In this document: positions 14,922-22,701 of the stretch, piece after piece
How positions within the stretch are numbered: position 1 is the first letter of the stretch
Layout: every line of letters begins with the position of its first letter
Program-made: the position numbers and the translations under genes
Notes under the pieces: model-generated
What the model was told of the DNA's origin: nothing
Seen by the model: the letters and a program-made list of their open reading frames with translations, nothing else
Database searches by the model: none
Assembly (NCBI RefSeq): GCF_002797395.1
Contig: NZ_NJAX01000036.1
Coordinates: 1-34,683, forward strand
DNA from: Bacillus solitudinis
GTDB lineage: Bacteria; Bacillota; Bacilli; Bacillales; Bacillaceae_D
Length of the DNA: 34,683 nucleotides
Direction: 5' to 3'

Positions 14922-15569
14922 TTAGTTACTTTTTAATGCTTCACTCACAACTTCCCAATCTAAAGCACTCACTTCTTCAGTGGACATACCTTCGAGTTGT
15001 TCACGAGTGATTGTTTTTGGCTTCTCTCCATCTTTAGGAGTAAAACCATTAGACTTTAATTTATCATTTACAACTGTCTGTAAGTTGTTTGACCAAACAC
15101 TCTTGAGGTTTTCTAAATTGGACATTGTAGACTCTTTACTTTTCGTACCATCTTCATCATCGTCTTTTTCTAATGCAATAAAGTAATCAACGATTTCAGA
15201 AGGTAATTGATTATCTGTTGCAAATTTTAAAGCATCATTGCGAACAGATTCACGAATAGTTTTCGACTTCCAACGTTCAATCTCAGCTAAAGCCTTCTCA
15301 ACTTCTAAAGCCTCTGGACTCTTATTAGCAGGGTTACGTTTTGCAATTTCATCCTCAATAAGCTGAGGCATTGATTTCTGCTTAAATGTATCTAAACCCT
15401 TAGTAAAATAACTATCTAGTTTAGGCTGTAATAACTTCTTGCCATCTTCTGTATCAAGAAAAGCGGTTACTCCATCAGGTGTCACACTAGATAACCCCTC
15501 AACGTATGCTTTTACTTCCTCTTGATCTTTGTTCTCTTCTAAAAACTTCTTAATATCTTCTAAATTCAT
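14922..15569 (-). CDS. capsid scaffolding protein, 215 aa
   Basis: A highly charged helical protein just before the capsid gene. It has an N-terminal helix (LEDIKKFLEENKDQEEVKAY), a long coiled middle (ALEVEKALAEIERWKSK) and a Lys-rich C-terminus that could touch the coat, as in phage scaffolds of the DUF4355 type. The ATG at 15569 has an AGGAGGAT site; the longer reading to 15626 has none. The order portal, minor head protein, scaffold, coat is the SPP1 arrangement. Confidence 0.85.
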   Translation of the reverse strand: MNLEDIKKFLEENKDQEEVKAYVEGLSSVTPDGVTAFLDTEDGKKLLQPKLDSYFTKGLDTFKQKSMPQLIEDEIAKRNPANKSPEALEVEKALAEIERWKSKTIRESVRNDALKFATDNQLPSEIVDYFIALEKDDDEDGTKSKESTMSNLENLKSVWSNNLQTVVNDKLKSNGFTPKDGEKPKTITREQLEGMSTEEVSALDWEVVSEALKSN

Positions 15570-15674
15570 TATTTTTATCCTCCTACCCTTTATGTTCGAG
15601 CCATAAAGTGCAATATTTTTTTTCATATTGTTCTTTAAAATGTCTGCAACATGAAAAAAGACATAATAATAAAG

Positions 15675-16523
15675 CTAAATAATTTCCTTAGCTTCTGCCC
15701 ATTCCTCATAATTTTGATAAGGAATATACTCTTTTGTTTCATTATCTTTTCTAATATTCGTACCACCTTCTAAATAAGGAACCGTGGTACACTTACAGTT
15801 TGGATGTCTAATTGGATCATAGCCAATATCATAAACATTTCCATCGAGTGAAGCACATTCTGAACATGTATTCGCTTCTAGAGTCGCTAAGTGCTGTACT
15901 CTTTCAATCCCATTTTCCCTATATACCTTTTGACGAGAATCTTCTATTATATGTGCAGTCTCAGTCCTAACTAACCTTTGAGATTGATAAGATTTACTAT
16001 CAAATTGCTCATCAAATACTTTTGCAATCTTTTCTAGTTTATGACCTTCTCTAATTCCTCTATCAAGATTAGTAGACAATGCTTCTTTTAAAGCTTGACT
16101 GTTCATCCAAATTCTTTCAGAGTAATGAGCATCAGTCCAATTGTTATTGATAAAGCCATCTAGAATAGATTGATTAATCTTATTAAAATTAATACTCACA
16201 CCAATATTTTTCTCTAATGTGAAAGCACTTCTATAATATGATTGAGTGAAGGCTGCACCAAGAATAGCGGTTATTGTAACTACCTCAAGAGTAGCAATTT
16301 TAGCTATCTCTTCCCCTGCTTGTTCCTCAAATTGATCAATTACACCAGTTAAATAAGCTTGATTGTAATCAATAACACCATCTTCAGCATAATCCATATA
16401 TAATGAAGCAAGTAGTTGTTTAAGCTTGTCTCTACTCCCTTGATACTGAGCTAAAACTTTAATATATTCCTCATCAGATTCATTAAGTAATTGCTCAAGA
16501 ATGGCTAATAGTTCATCATTCAT
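15675..16523 (-). CDS. phage minor head protein (SPP1 gp7/Mu gpF family), 282 aa
   Basis: The C-terminal half carries the family signature: RTETAHIIEDSRQKVY, then a CxxC (TCSECASLDG) and a HPNCKC pair, which together probably bind zinc. These proteins enter the prohead with the portal and take part in genome release. The start overlaps the end of the portal gene by 8 bases, as is usual for this pair. Confidence 0.92.
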   Translation of the reverse strand: MNDELLAILEQLLNESDEEYIKVLAQYQGSRDKLKQLLASLYMDYAEDGVIDYNQAYLTGVIDQFEEQAGEEIAKIATLEVVTITAILGAAFTQSYYRSAFTLEKNIGVSINFNKINQSILDGFINNNWTDAHYSERIWMNSQALKEALSTNLDRGIREGHKLEKIAKVFDEQFDSKSYQSQRLVRTETAHIIEDSRQKVYRENGIERVQHLATLEANTCSECASLDGNVYDIGYDPIRHPNCKCTTVPYLEGGTNIRKDNETKEYIPYQNYEEWAEAKEII

Positions 16524-17826
16524 TTACATTACCTTGTGTTCTTCTTATAGCTTCGTCAAGATTCATTGTGTCAGACTTGGCTTGAAGCTTCTTAATTTCT
16601 AATGAAGGTTCTGAAATTTTCGGATGCCAACTGAGGAGAGTTTCAAGGGGAACAATATTAACTAATTTGGAAATTTCATCTGTGATTGCTGCTTCATCTG
16701 CAGGAACATTTCGAGTCCAAGAAAATTTTATATCTGAAGGTTCATACTCTTTACCTTGTTTATTCAACACAGTAACAATCATACGAATACGTTTTCTTAA
16801 TGCCTTTTCCATCTTACGCTCTTTCATACTGCTCTTTGTTTCTAATCCGAACAGATGAAATTTAAGAGCTTGACCACTGAGGTTACTTGAAAATTTAGCT
16901 GAAGTTAAACGAGGTGTATCTGAATGCTCATGAATTTGATGATCAAGTGTCTCAAAAAGAGTATTTTGAAATTCGGAGTCTGCATTTTTCGTTAACCATT
17001 TTGCCTGGTTTACATCTTCTAATAGCAATATTCCATCCTGCTTAAGCTTCTGTAAATCCTCACTAGTGCTTCCTGAGTGACCAGCCAAAACTAAATAAGC
17101 ATTAACCCAACTCTCAACACTATTCACTGAGTCTGATAATAACTTTTCAATTGCATCTACTTTAGGAATAAATTCTTCAAAATCCCCTTGTTCTTCTTCA
17201 TTATTTAAAAAGATTGAAATGGGAACTTCATTAAAGTAATGTTCTAAATCCTCTTCGGAAGAGTCTGAAACGTATGTTTCACCATTGTCATTAGAAATAA
17301 AATGATAAATTCCTGAATGATCATATACTTCAACTTTAATAATCTTCTTTCGTTTATCCTCTTGTCTTTTTTCTTCCCAATACCTTAAACCAAATTGAAC
17401 ATTTCCTTTATTATCGTTTTCTACATACATTTCCATTGGAGAATAATAGTTAAATCGAATCTTTCCACCTCTATCAATGTAATATAGCTCATAGCATTTA
17501 CCGAAAATAGAAAAATTCTTAACGATTTCAGCATTTACATCTTCTTCATTGTTTATAAAGTTAATATTTTTCAAGTCTTCTAGAAATAACTCATTATTTG
17601 ACTTACTAACATATGCAAGTGGAATAGATGCAAAATAGCCTAAAAGTGTATTAATAATCATTTTTGGATATGAGGTTGTTACCTTATTATTTGGCTTACT
17701 TGGATCTGCTAATTTTCTATTCAAGATTGCATGATTGCCAATGTAATAGTTATAGAGCTTATTAAGCCTTGGTAATTCTAATTTATGCTTCTTAATAGCT
17801 TCTTTAATTTGATTAGAAGTAATCAA
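16516..17826 (-). CDS. phage portal protein, SPP1 gp6 family, 436 aa
   Basis: Forms the dodecameric ring at one capsid vertex through which TerL pumps DNA. Family features are the N-terminal YNYYIGNHAILNRK, then KVTTSYPKMIINTLLGYFAS, the long central beta-helix region and SAKFSSNLSGQALKFHLFGL before the crown. The length is normal. It begins at a TTG (17826) with GAAGGTGAAATA just upstream. It lies between TerL and the minor head protein in the standard order. Confidence 0.93.
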   Translation of the reverse strand: MITSNQIKEAIKKHKLELPRLNKLYNYYIGNHAILNRKLADPSKPNNKVTTSYPKMIINTLLGYFASIPLAYVSKSNNELFLEDLKNINFINNEEDVNAEIVKNFSIFGKCYELYYIDRGGKIRFNYYSPMEMYVENDNKGNVQFGLRYWEEKRQEDKRKKIIKVEVYDHSGIYHFISNDNGETYVSDSSEEDLEHYFNEVPISIFLNNEEEQGDFEEFIPKVDAIEKLLSDSVNSVESWVNAYLVLAGHSGSTSEDLQKLKQDGILLLEDVNQAKWLTKNADSEFQNTLFETLDHQIHEHSDTPRLTSAKFSSNLSGQALKFHLFGLETKSSMKERKMEKALRKRIRMIVTVLNKQGKEYEPSDIKFSWTRNVPADEAAITDEISKLVNIVPLETLLSWHPKISEPSLEIKKLQAKSDTMNLDEAIRRTQGNVNE

Positions 17827-17839
17827 TATTTCACCTTCC

Positions 17840-19444
17840 CTATAGTCCTAATATTTTTCTATCTAGTGATTGAATGCGTTTATTTTTCTGCATTAATGTA
17901 ACTGCCATTTCTAACGAATCTGGCGCATCATCATTTTTTGCCTTAGAAGAATAGTTCAAAACTTGTTGATTGTATAGCTTATTTGATTCATTAAATTTCA
18001 CAAAGCCATTTGTCACAATCGGCTGCAAAGCAACTATTCGATTATGTTTATTGCTTCTTGAATTAATTGACTCAATATCTACGTACAATTGCTTCTTTGC
18101 AAGCTCTGTTCTTAACTGACTTAAAAGTAAGGCTTGAAAGTTAACTGTCTCAACTCCAATTCGAGTGATAGGGAACTGTTCAATCTTCTGTATAACCTCT
18201 TTAATTAACTGGTCAGGTGGCAATCTTCTACAATCACCTTCGATAACGTATAAATAACCGTTTGTATCTTTTCCTAAGATTGTAATAGCGGAAAAGTCAG
18301 AACGGTTTGTTTTAGCTAATGATGGATCAATTGTAAGGATAACTTCCTGCATTTCATCAATTTTTAATTCTTGAGATTTATAATAGGATAGATGAGTAAA
18401 TATCTTATCCTTATTTGATCTTGGTTCATTCTGAAGCTCCTTTGAGAAAGCATTCTCACCAATTTCAATTTTCTTAAGCATCAAATCATAATAATCATTC
18501 TTTGCTTCCCATAACACTTCAGTACCATTAGTCATTTCTGCTTTATGCTTATCAAAGAATGTTTCTGCTGCAGATAGCCGATAAGGATTAGAAAGATCAT
18601 TTACAATCTCTTCCCATTCAATCCATAAGTCTTCACGCTTTGAAAATTCCAATACAGCTTTATAGAAAAGAGTAATATATGTAGGATTATTCATAACATC
18701 TCCAACAAGGTCATTCTCTGACATTCTTGTTGAAATGAATAAGGAAGACGTATAAGTATCACCAGTATTAGCTAATGATTCATAATACCAACTTTTCAGG
18801 GCTTGTAGCTTAGATTCACTAGCAACATTACTATCTTTCTGAATATCATCTGAAATGATTAAATGAGGACGTTCATTATTAAATTTGATCCCACGTAAAC
18901 TGGAGTCTGCACCTTTCCCCATGATACAAGTATCATTAGTAAGGATTAGTTTATCAGTGTTCCATGTGCTACCTTTTAATTCTCCAAAGTCTTCAATAAT
19001 AGCCTCATTTGTTTCTAATTCATTACGTATAGATTTTAAGAAATCCTTTGCCATATCTTCATTAGCACTTACGATTAAAATGAAAGGTTTGAGTTGGAAT
19101 AACAAGCAATAGAGGGGAATTTTAAAACTACATAATGTTGATTTAGAATGACCACGAGGGGCAACTACACAGAGGTTTTTAATTTTACCATCTAACATTT
19201 TTTGAAGATGCTCTTCTATTTCAGTATGGAAGATTGGAGATTCACGGTTAAAGTAACGAGGGAAGTAGACTTTTCCAAAGTAGTCTTTATCAATTTCAGC
19301 TAACTTTTTGCGTAAACCACTTTGACCAGTGAGTTTATCCTTGTGGGTAATGAGTAATGATTCAATTTCTGAATCTGTAAAATGCTTTCTCAAATAATGA
19401 ATCAATAATTCTTTTTGTTTCGAGTCTATGATTATCACCTCCAA
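17840..19444 (-). CDS. terL: terminase large subunit, 534 aa
   Basis: The packaging motor and nuclease. Walker A is APRGHSKST (95-103), Walker B is LIISDD (195-200), and the RNase-H-like nuclease begins near LTIDPSLAKTNRSDFSAI with its last acidic cluster at DDAPDSLEMA close to the end. The start is odd. The best ribosome site, GGAGGTGAT, overlaps the first codons of the longest frame (TTG at 19444). No ATG/GTG/TTG is well spaced after it; ATC or ATA would be, and the next TTG is 13 codons in. The true start is therefore open, by up to 13 residues. Confidence 0.93.
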   Translation of the reverse strand: MEVIIIDSKQKELLIHYLRKHFTDSEIESLLITHKDKLTGQSGLRKKLAEIDKDYFGKVYFPRYFNRESPIFHTEIEEHLQKMLDGKIKNLCVVAPRGHSKSTLCSFKIPLYCLLFQLKPFILIVSANEDMAKDFLKSIRNELETNEAIIEDFGELKGSTWNTDKLILTNDTCIMGKGADSSLRGIKFNNERPHLIISDDIQKDSNVASESKLQALKSWYYESLANTGDTYTSSLFISTRMSENDLVGDVMNNPTYITLFYKAVLEFSKREDLWIEWEEIVNDLSNPYRLSAAETFFDKHKAEMTNGTEVLWEAKNDYYDLMLKKIEIGENAFSKELQNEPRSNKDKIFTHLSYYKSQELKIDEMQEVILTIDPSLAKTNRSDFSAITILGKDTNGYLYVIEGDCRRLPPDQLIKEVIQKIEQFPITRIGVETVNFQALLLSQLRTELAKKQLYVDIESINSRSNKHNRIVALQPIVTNGFVKFNESNKLYNQQVLNYSSKAKNDDAPDSLEMAVTLMQKNKRIQSLDRKILGL

Positions 19445-19564
19445 TTTTAAGGGTAGGAAAATATGAAAAAAATTTATTTGTAGGTTGTTGTAGAAATTTT
19501 TAGAAGTTATTTAGAATACCCCTGCCCCTACGTACTCAATCAAAAGAAAAAGACCATCACATTA

Positions 19565-20149
19565 TTAGTGACCGCCTTGGCTATCTTTTAGCTTTCTTTT
19601 ATTGATTTCTTTATAAAGCTTACCTTGTGATATACCAACCTGTTCAACTATTTCCTTTATTGTATAGTCTTTACTGTCATACATCCTCATTGCTACGCTT
19701 ACTTTATCATTGTCTAACTTAGGTCTACCTAGCTGCTTACCACGCTTCTTAGCACTCTGTAAGCCTTCCCTTACTCTGTCTGCTATCATGTTTCTTTCAA
19801 GCTCTGCAATAACACACATCATTTGAAACATAGCTTTACCAGTGGAAGTAGATGTATTCATGTTCTCTTTAAGACTAACAAAGGTTACACCCATGCTATC
19901 TAACTCTTCAACTATATTAAGGATATCTAATGTCTTTCTTCCTAGCCTTGAGATTGAATCAACTACTACTGTATCTCCTTCTTCAACACGAGTAAGTAAA
20001 TCATTAAGACCTTCTCTATCCTTCTTTGTACCAGTAAACTTCTCAGTTATAAGCTTATCATAACCATATTTCTCTAATGCTTCTAGCTGTCTGTCTAAGT
20101 ATTGGTCTTGAGTGGATACACGAGCATAAGCTATTCTTTGTGATTTCAT
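19565..20149 (-). CDS. serine recombinase, resolvase/invertase family, 194 aa
   Basis: A complete small serine recombinase: YARVST with the nucleophile Ser12, DSISRLGR at 64-71 with the catalytic arginines, the long E helix (FQMMCVIAELERNMIADRV) and a C-terminal HTH (about 160-185, TIKEIVEQVGISQGKLYKEI). Such enzymes resolve dimers or flip DNA segments. It is inserted between the terminase subunits, an unusual place. A run of ATGTAA repeats lies immediately upstream and may be its binding site. It probably arrived as an independent insertion, since TerS and TerL normally adjoin. Confidence 0.93.
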   Translation of the reverse strand: MKSQRIAYARVSTQDQYLDRQLEALEKYGYDKLITEKFTGTKKDREGLNDLLTRVEEGDTVVVDSISRLGRKTLDILNIVEELDSMGVTFVSLKENMNTSTSTGKAMFQMMCVIAELERNMIADRVREGLQSAKKRGKQLGRPKLDNDKVSVAMRMYDSKDYTIKEIVEQVGISQGKLYKEINKRKLKDSQGGH

Positions 20150-20203
20150 TATTAATTACCTCCCTGTATTTTCCTGTTACACTTATTATATACAGAGAGA
20201 TAC

Positions 20204-20324
20204 TTAATGTAAACCTTTTATGTAATATTTAATGTAATGATTTTATGTAACATATAAACGTTGATATTATAGGCTTTCACTTTTCATCTTAAAGATTACA
20301 ATTAACATATGTTTTATGTAATAT
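20204..20324. repeat. iteron-like TTWATGTAA repeats upstream of the serine recombinase
   Basis: ATGTAA, mostly preceded by TTA or TTT, occurs at 20207, 20220, 20232, 20245 and 20316. The first four are tandem with a 12-13 base period. The longest copies are TTTTATGTAATAT (20216-20228 and 20312-20324) and TTTTATGTAACAT (20241-20253). The region lies between the recombinase start and the TerS stop and is a candidate res or operator site. Confidence 0.6.
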
Positions 20325-20330
20325 GAAATA

Positions 20331-20741
20331 TTACTCTTCTTCCTTCTTATCCTTCTGCAACATATCCATAAGCTCATTGTAGTCTTGATCATTGCTCTTC
20401 TTATCTTCAATGATTAAAGTCTTACTATTGAGTCCAGCTTTCTCTAAGATTGATTGAATGGCTTGTAAACGTGCATAGACTGTCTTGCTATCTTTAATCT
20501 CTCCATTAGCAATCTTAACAACTTCTTTAGACAACTTCTTACTGGAAACTTTAAATGTATTAAGCGCATCCTTTAATGATTCATTTGCTAGTGAATCAAT
20601 GTATTCTTGCGCTTCAGGCTTCTTCAAAATTTCATAAATAGACTTACGATCAGCATAACCACACTCTTGTGCAATTTGCTGTACCGTATGCATACCTTCA
20701 TAATACATTCTGATAGCCTTTAATTGATTATCTTTCAACAT
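20331..20741 (-). CDS. terS: terminase small subunit-like HTH protein, 136 aa
   Basis: An HTH near residues 10-45 (AIRMYYEGMHTVQQIAQECG, then SIYEILKKPEAQEYID) followed by a helical oligomerisation segment is the plan of phage small terminases, which bind the packaging start site and hand DNA to TerL. It resembles the phBC6A51-type HTH family of Bacillus prophages. The ATG is preceded by an unusual G-run (AGGGGGTGGGGGT). It should be the first gene of the late operon; its promoter region is shared with the divergent HEPN-like gene. Confidence 0.8.
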   Translation of the reverse strand: MLKDNQLKAIRMYYEGMHTVQQIAQECGYADRKSIYEILKKPEAQEYIDSLANESLKDALNTFKVSSKKLSKEVVKIANGEIKDSKTVYARLQAIQSILEKAGLNSKTLIIEDKKSNDQDYNELMDMLQKDKKEEE

Positions 20742-20777
20742 ACCCCCACCCCCTATCTGTTACTAATCGTGATTCCA

Positions 20778-20806
20778 TTTGCAGTTTTTTCTAATAAATA
20801 TATAAT
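20778..20806 (+). promoter_or_regulatory. promoter of the HEPN-like gene
   Basis: TTTGCA (20778-20783) and a perfect TATAAT (20801-20806) are 17 bases apart, 40 bases upstream of the gene. The surrounding AT-rich DNA must also hold the minus-strand promoter of the late block, which I cannot name with confidence. Confidence 0.65.
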
Positions 20807-20845
20807 AGTAAGTACAATAAAATCTAAATAAAAAGGTGTCCTATT

Positions 20846-21523
20846 ATGAAGAAATTTACTCCCAAATCAATTAGTCATTTTTTCCTAGAATTAAGAATTC
20901 AGGACTTTTATAGTTATTTGTCTTTCATGGAAGATCACATTGAATCTCATAACCTTACACTTAATAATGAATATGATAAACTCTCTAATGAATTAGATGA
21001 TCCTAATGAAAAACAGGAACTTTTTGAATATATGTTTCTAGATAGATACGATGATCTAAATAATACTTATGCCCTTATTCTAAGAAAATCATCATTTTTA
21101 TCTCTATATTCATTTTTTGAAAATGAATTACGCTCAACTGCAGTCAAACTAGAAATGCAAAAAATAAATAAAATTAAGCTTGCCGATTTAAGTCATAAGG
21201 GTTTATATAAGTATTTATTTTTTATAGAGAATGTTCTTAATATAGAGTTGAATTTGTCAAAAGAGACTCGTAAAAAATTTCAATGTTTTAATACTTTAAG
21301 AAATTATTTTGTACATAATGATGGATCACCTATAAAACAAAAACAATTCAATGAATTAAATCTATTAAAAGGAGTCACATTTACTGAATTAAAAATAAAC
21401 GAACTTTATTATGTAGACTCACTCAGTAAAGAATTTAACGAGAACTACTTAGATTTAATTAATTCATTTTTTGGAATTTTAATCCAATCTCTTGAGAGTT
21501 TTAATACTGATAATATTGATTAA
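20846..21523 (+). CDS. HEPN-like putative RNase, lone plus-strand cargo gene, 225 aa
   Basis: An all-helical protein. Residues 150-160 (TLRNYFVHNDG) carry the Rx4H motif of HEPN nucleases, Arg152 to His157, with the usual Asn after Arg. An aromatic-rich helix (SSFLSLYSFFENELR) packs before it, as in HEPN bundles. HEPN proteins commonly act as RNA-cutting toxins in antiphage and toxin-antitoxin systems. The gene has its own strong promoter and runs against the late genes around it, the pattern of a lysogenic-conversion gene. No antitoxin partner is seen beside it. The fold call is by motif only. Confidence 0.6.
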   Translation: MKKFTPKSISHFFLELRIQDFYSYLSFMEDHIESHNLTLNNEYDKLSNELDDPNEKQELFEYMFLDRYDDLNNTYALILRKSSFLSLYSFFENELRSTAVKLEMQKINKIKLADLSHKGLYKYLFFIENVLNIELNLSKETRKKFQCFNTLRNYFVHNDGSPIKQKQFNELNLLKGVTFTELKINELYYVDSLSKEFNENYLDLINSFFGILIQSLESFNTDNID

Positions 21524-21589
21524 TCACAACATTGAATTAATTCCCGCTTTAATAAAGGCACAATAATTCATCTCTTATCTTCTCCATAT

Positions 21590-21613
21590 AAAAAGCATCC
21601 ACGAATGGATGCT
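21590..21613 (-). terminator. terminator of the fibre-distal small-gene operon
   Basis: On the minus strand AGCATCCA-TTCG-TGGATGCT, a perfect 8-bp stem with a UUCG-type loop, is followed by TTTTATAT. It overlaps the stop codon of the gene at 21612. Confidence 0.8.
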
Positions 21614-22070
21614 ACTCTTCTTCTCTAATAGATATTTGTGCCATACTAAGGTAATCATCATATTGATCAATTACGTCAGTGTAAGGTTTGTTCAATATTA
21701 CTCCAATTCCATATTGCCTTCTAGAAATTGTCATGTCCTGTCTTCTTGGATATGGAATTAACATTCTGTATCCATCAACAGCAGTAGCATAAAAGGTTTC
21801 TACAACACTTCCATTATAAAGTAAATTATATCGGTTTGCGTATGCTGTACTGTCAGAAAAGGTTTCTACCCATTCTTCATTAAACCGTTCATCATATTCT
21901 CTATCTGCTAAAATACTTATACTCACATTAGTTTTTAACACATACCTTCCAACCTCGTCATCATACATCCAATCTTCTTTTAATGACATAGTAATTGTTT
22001 CAATATAATCCTCGTAATGCACTTCAACCATCTCCTTCACCAAATTATCGTACTCTACACAATTCGGCAA
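21612..22070 (-). CDS. unknown protein, 152 aa, probable TTG start
   Basis: Unrecognised. Acidic and rich in Tyr, Glu and Asp (VEVHYEDYIETITMSLKED, NEEWVETFSDSTAYANRYN), with a short basic stretch (PYPRRQDMTISRRQYG). It may be a virion or fibre-associated protein, since it is the last gene of the operon with the tail fibre. The TTG start at 22070 has AAGGAAAT about ten bases upstream; an internal ATG 13 codons on has its site too close. A terminator closes it. Confidence 0.65.
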   Translation of the reverse strand: MPNCVEYDNLVKEMVEVHYEDYIETITMSLKEDWMYDDEVGRYVLKTNVSISILADREYDERFNEEWVETFSDSTAYANRYNLLYNGSVVETFYATAVDGYRMLIPYPRRQDMTISRRQYGIGVILNKPYTDVIDQYDDYLSMAQISIREEE

Positions 22071-22099
22071 AGGTTAACATATTTCCTTCTTTTTTCCTA

Positions 22100-22318
22100 C
22101 TATTCTCCTACAACCTCAACAGAAGACACATGACTAGGATTAATTAAAACTGTTTCATCGTTATACAAAAATACAAATTCATCTTTAGTCTTAGTAACTG
22201 AACCATTACCCATTGGCAGTTTATTCACAATAACAAAATTGCTAATCAAATCTTCTCGGCTTTCAAATCCTGATACTACATACTCTTTTCCACTATCCAT
22301 AATCACTTTAAATTTCAT
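22100..22318 (-). CDS. small beta-rich protein, 72 aa
   Basis: Unrecognised. The sequence (MKFKVIMDSGKEYVVSGF...ETVLINPSHVSSVEVV) alternates hydrophobic and polar residues like a small Sm- or SH3-like barrel; VxxxDGxxxxV at the start and INPxHVxxVEV at the end recall small phage proteins often placed among tail or early genes. The ATG at 22318 is chosen because AAGGAG lies nine bases upstream; the ATG at 22327 lies within that site. Confidence 0.7.
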   Translation of the reverse strand: MKFKVIMDSGKEYVVSGFESREDLISNFVIVNKLPMGNGSVTKTKDEFVFLYNDETVLINPSHVSSVEVVGE

Positions 22319-22377
22319 AACAATCATCTCCTTTTAATAACATAATTCAGCAAAAGTTTCCATTTTCCTTCTTTTCA

Positions 22378-22674
22378 CTAAACACCACGTATCAAAGGCA
22401 ATCCTCTTGCTTTTCTCCAATTGTTACTTCTACCTTCAGCAATTGAATTATAATAATCTAATTCAGCTTTCTTAAATAATCGCTTATAGCCTACTGGAGG
22501 ATTCTTACTAATCCAAGCAACTATTTCTTTAAAGCGTTCATAAATAGTCTTAGCAATGTTAGTAAACCATTCCTTAAAATCATTCCATACTCGCACTGCT
22601 GCTTTAATTGCTTTTTGTACCTTTTCAACAACTTCTTCACTATTTTCTGTATGTAAATTAAATTCTTCGTTCAT
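22378..22674 (-). CDS. amphipathic helical protein, 98 aa
   Basis: Unrecognised. The central part has Trp-rich amphipathic helices (VWNDFKEWFTNIAKTIYERF, IVAWISKNPPVGYKRLFK) followed by a basic end. AGGTGG precedes the ATG. It follows the tail fibre gene after 27 bases and is probably co-transcribed. Amphipathic Trp-rich helices can bind membranes, so a role near the membrane is possible; it lacks a full transmembrane span, which argues against an ordinary holin. Confidence 0.65.
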   Translation of the reverse strand: MNEEFNLHTENSEEVVEKVQKAIKAAVRVWNDFKEWFTNIAKTIYERFKEIVAWISKNPPVGYKRLFKKAELDYYNSIAEGRSNNWRKARGLPLIRGV

Positions 22675-22701
22675 CTTTTTACCACCTATCCAAAAACTAA
22701 A

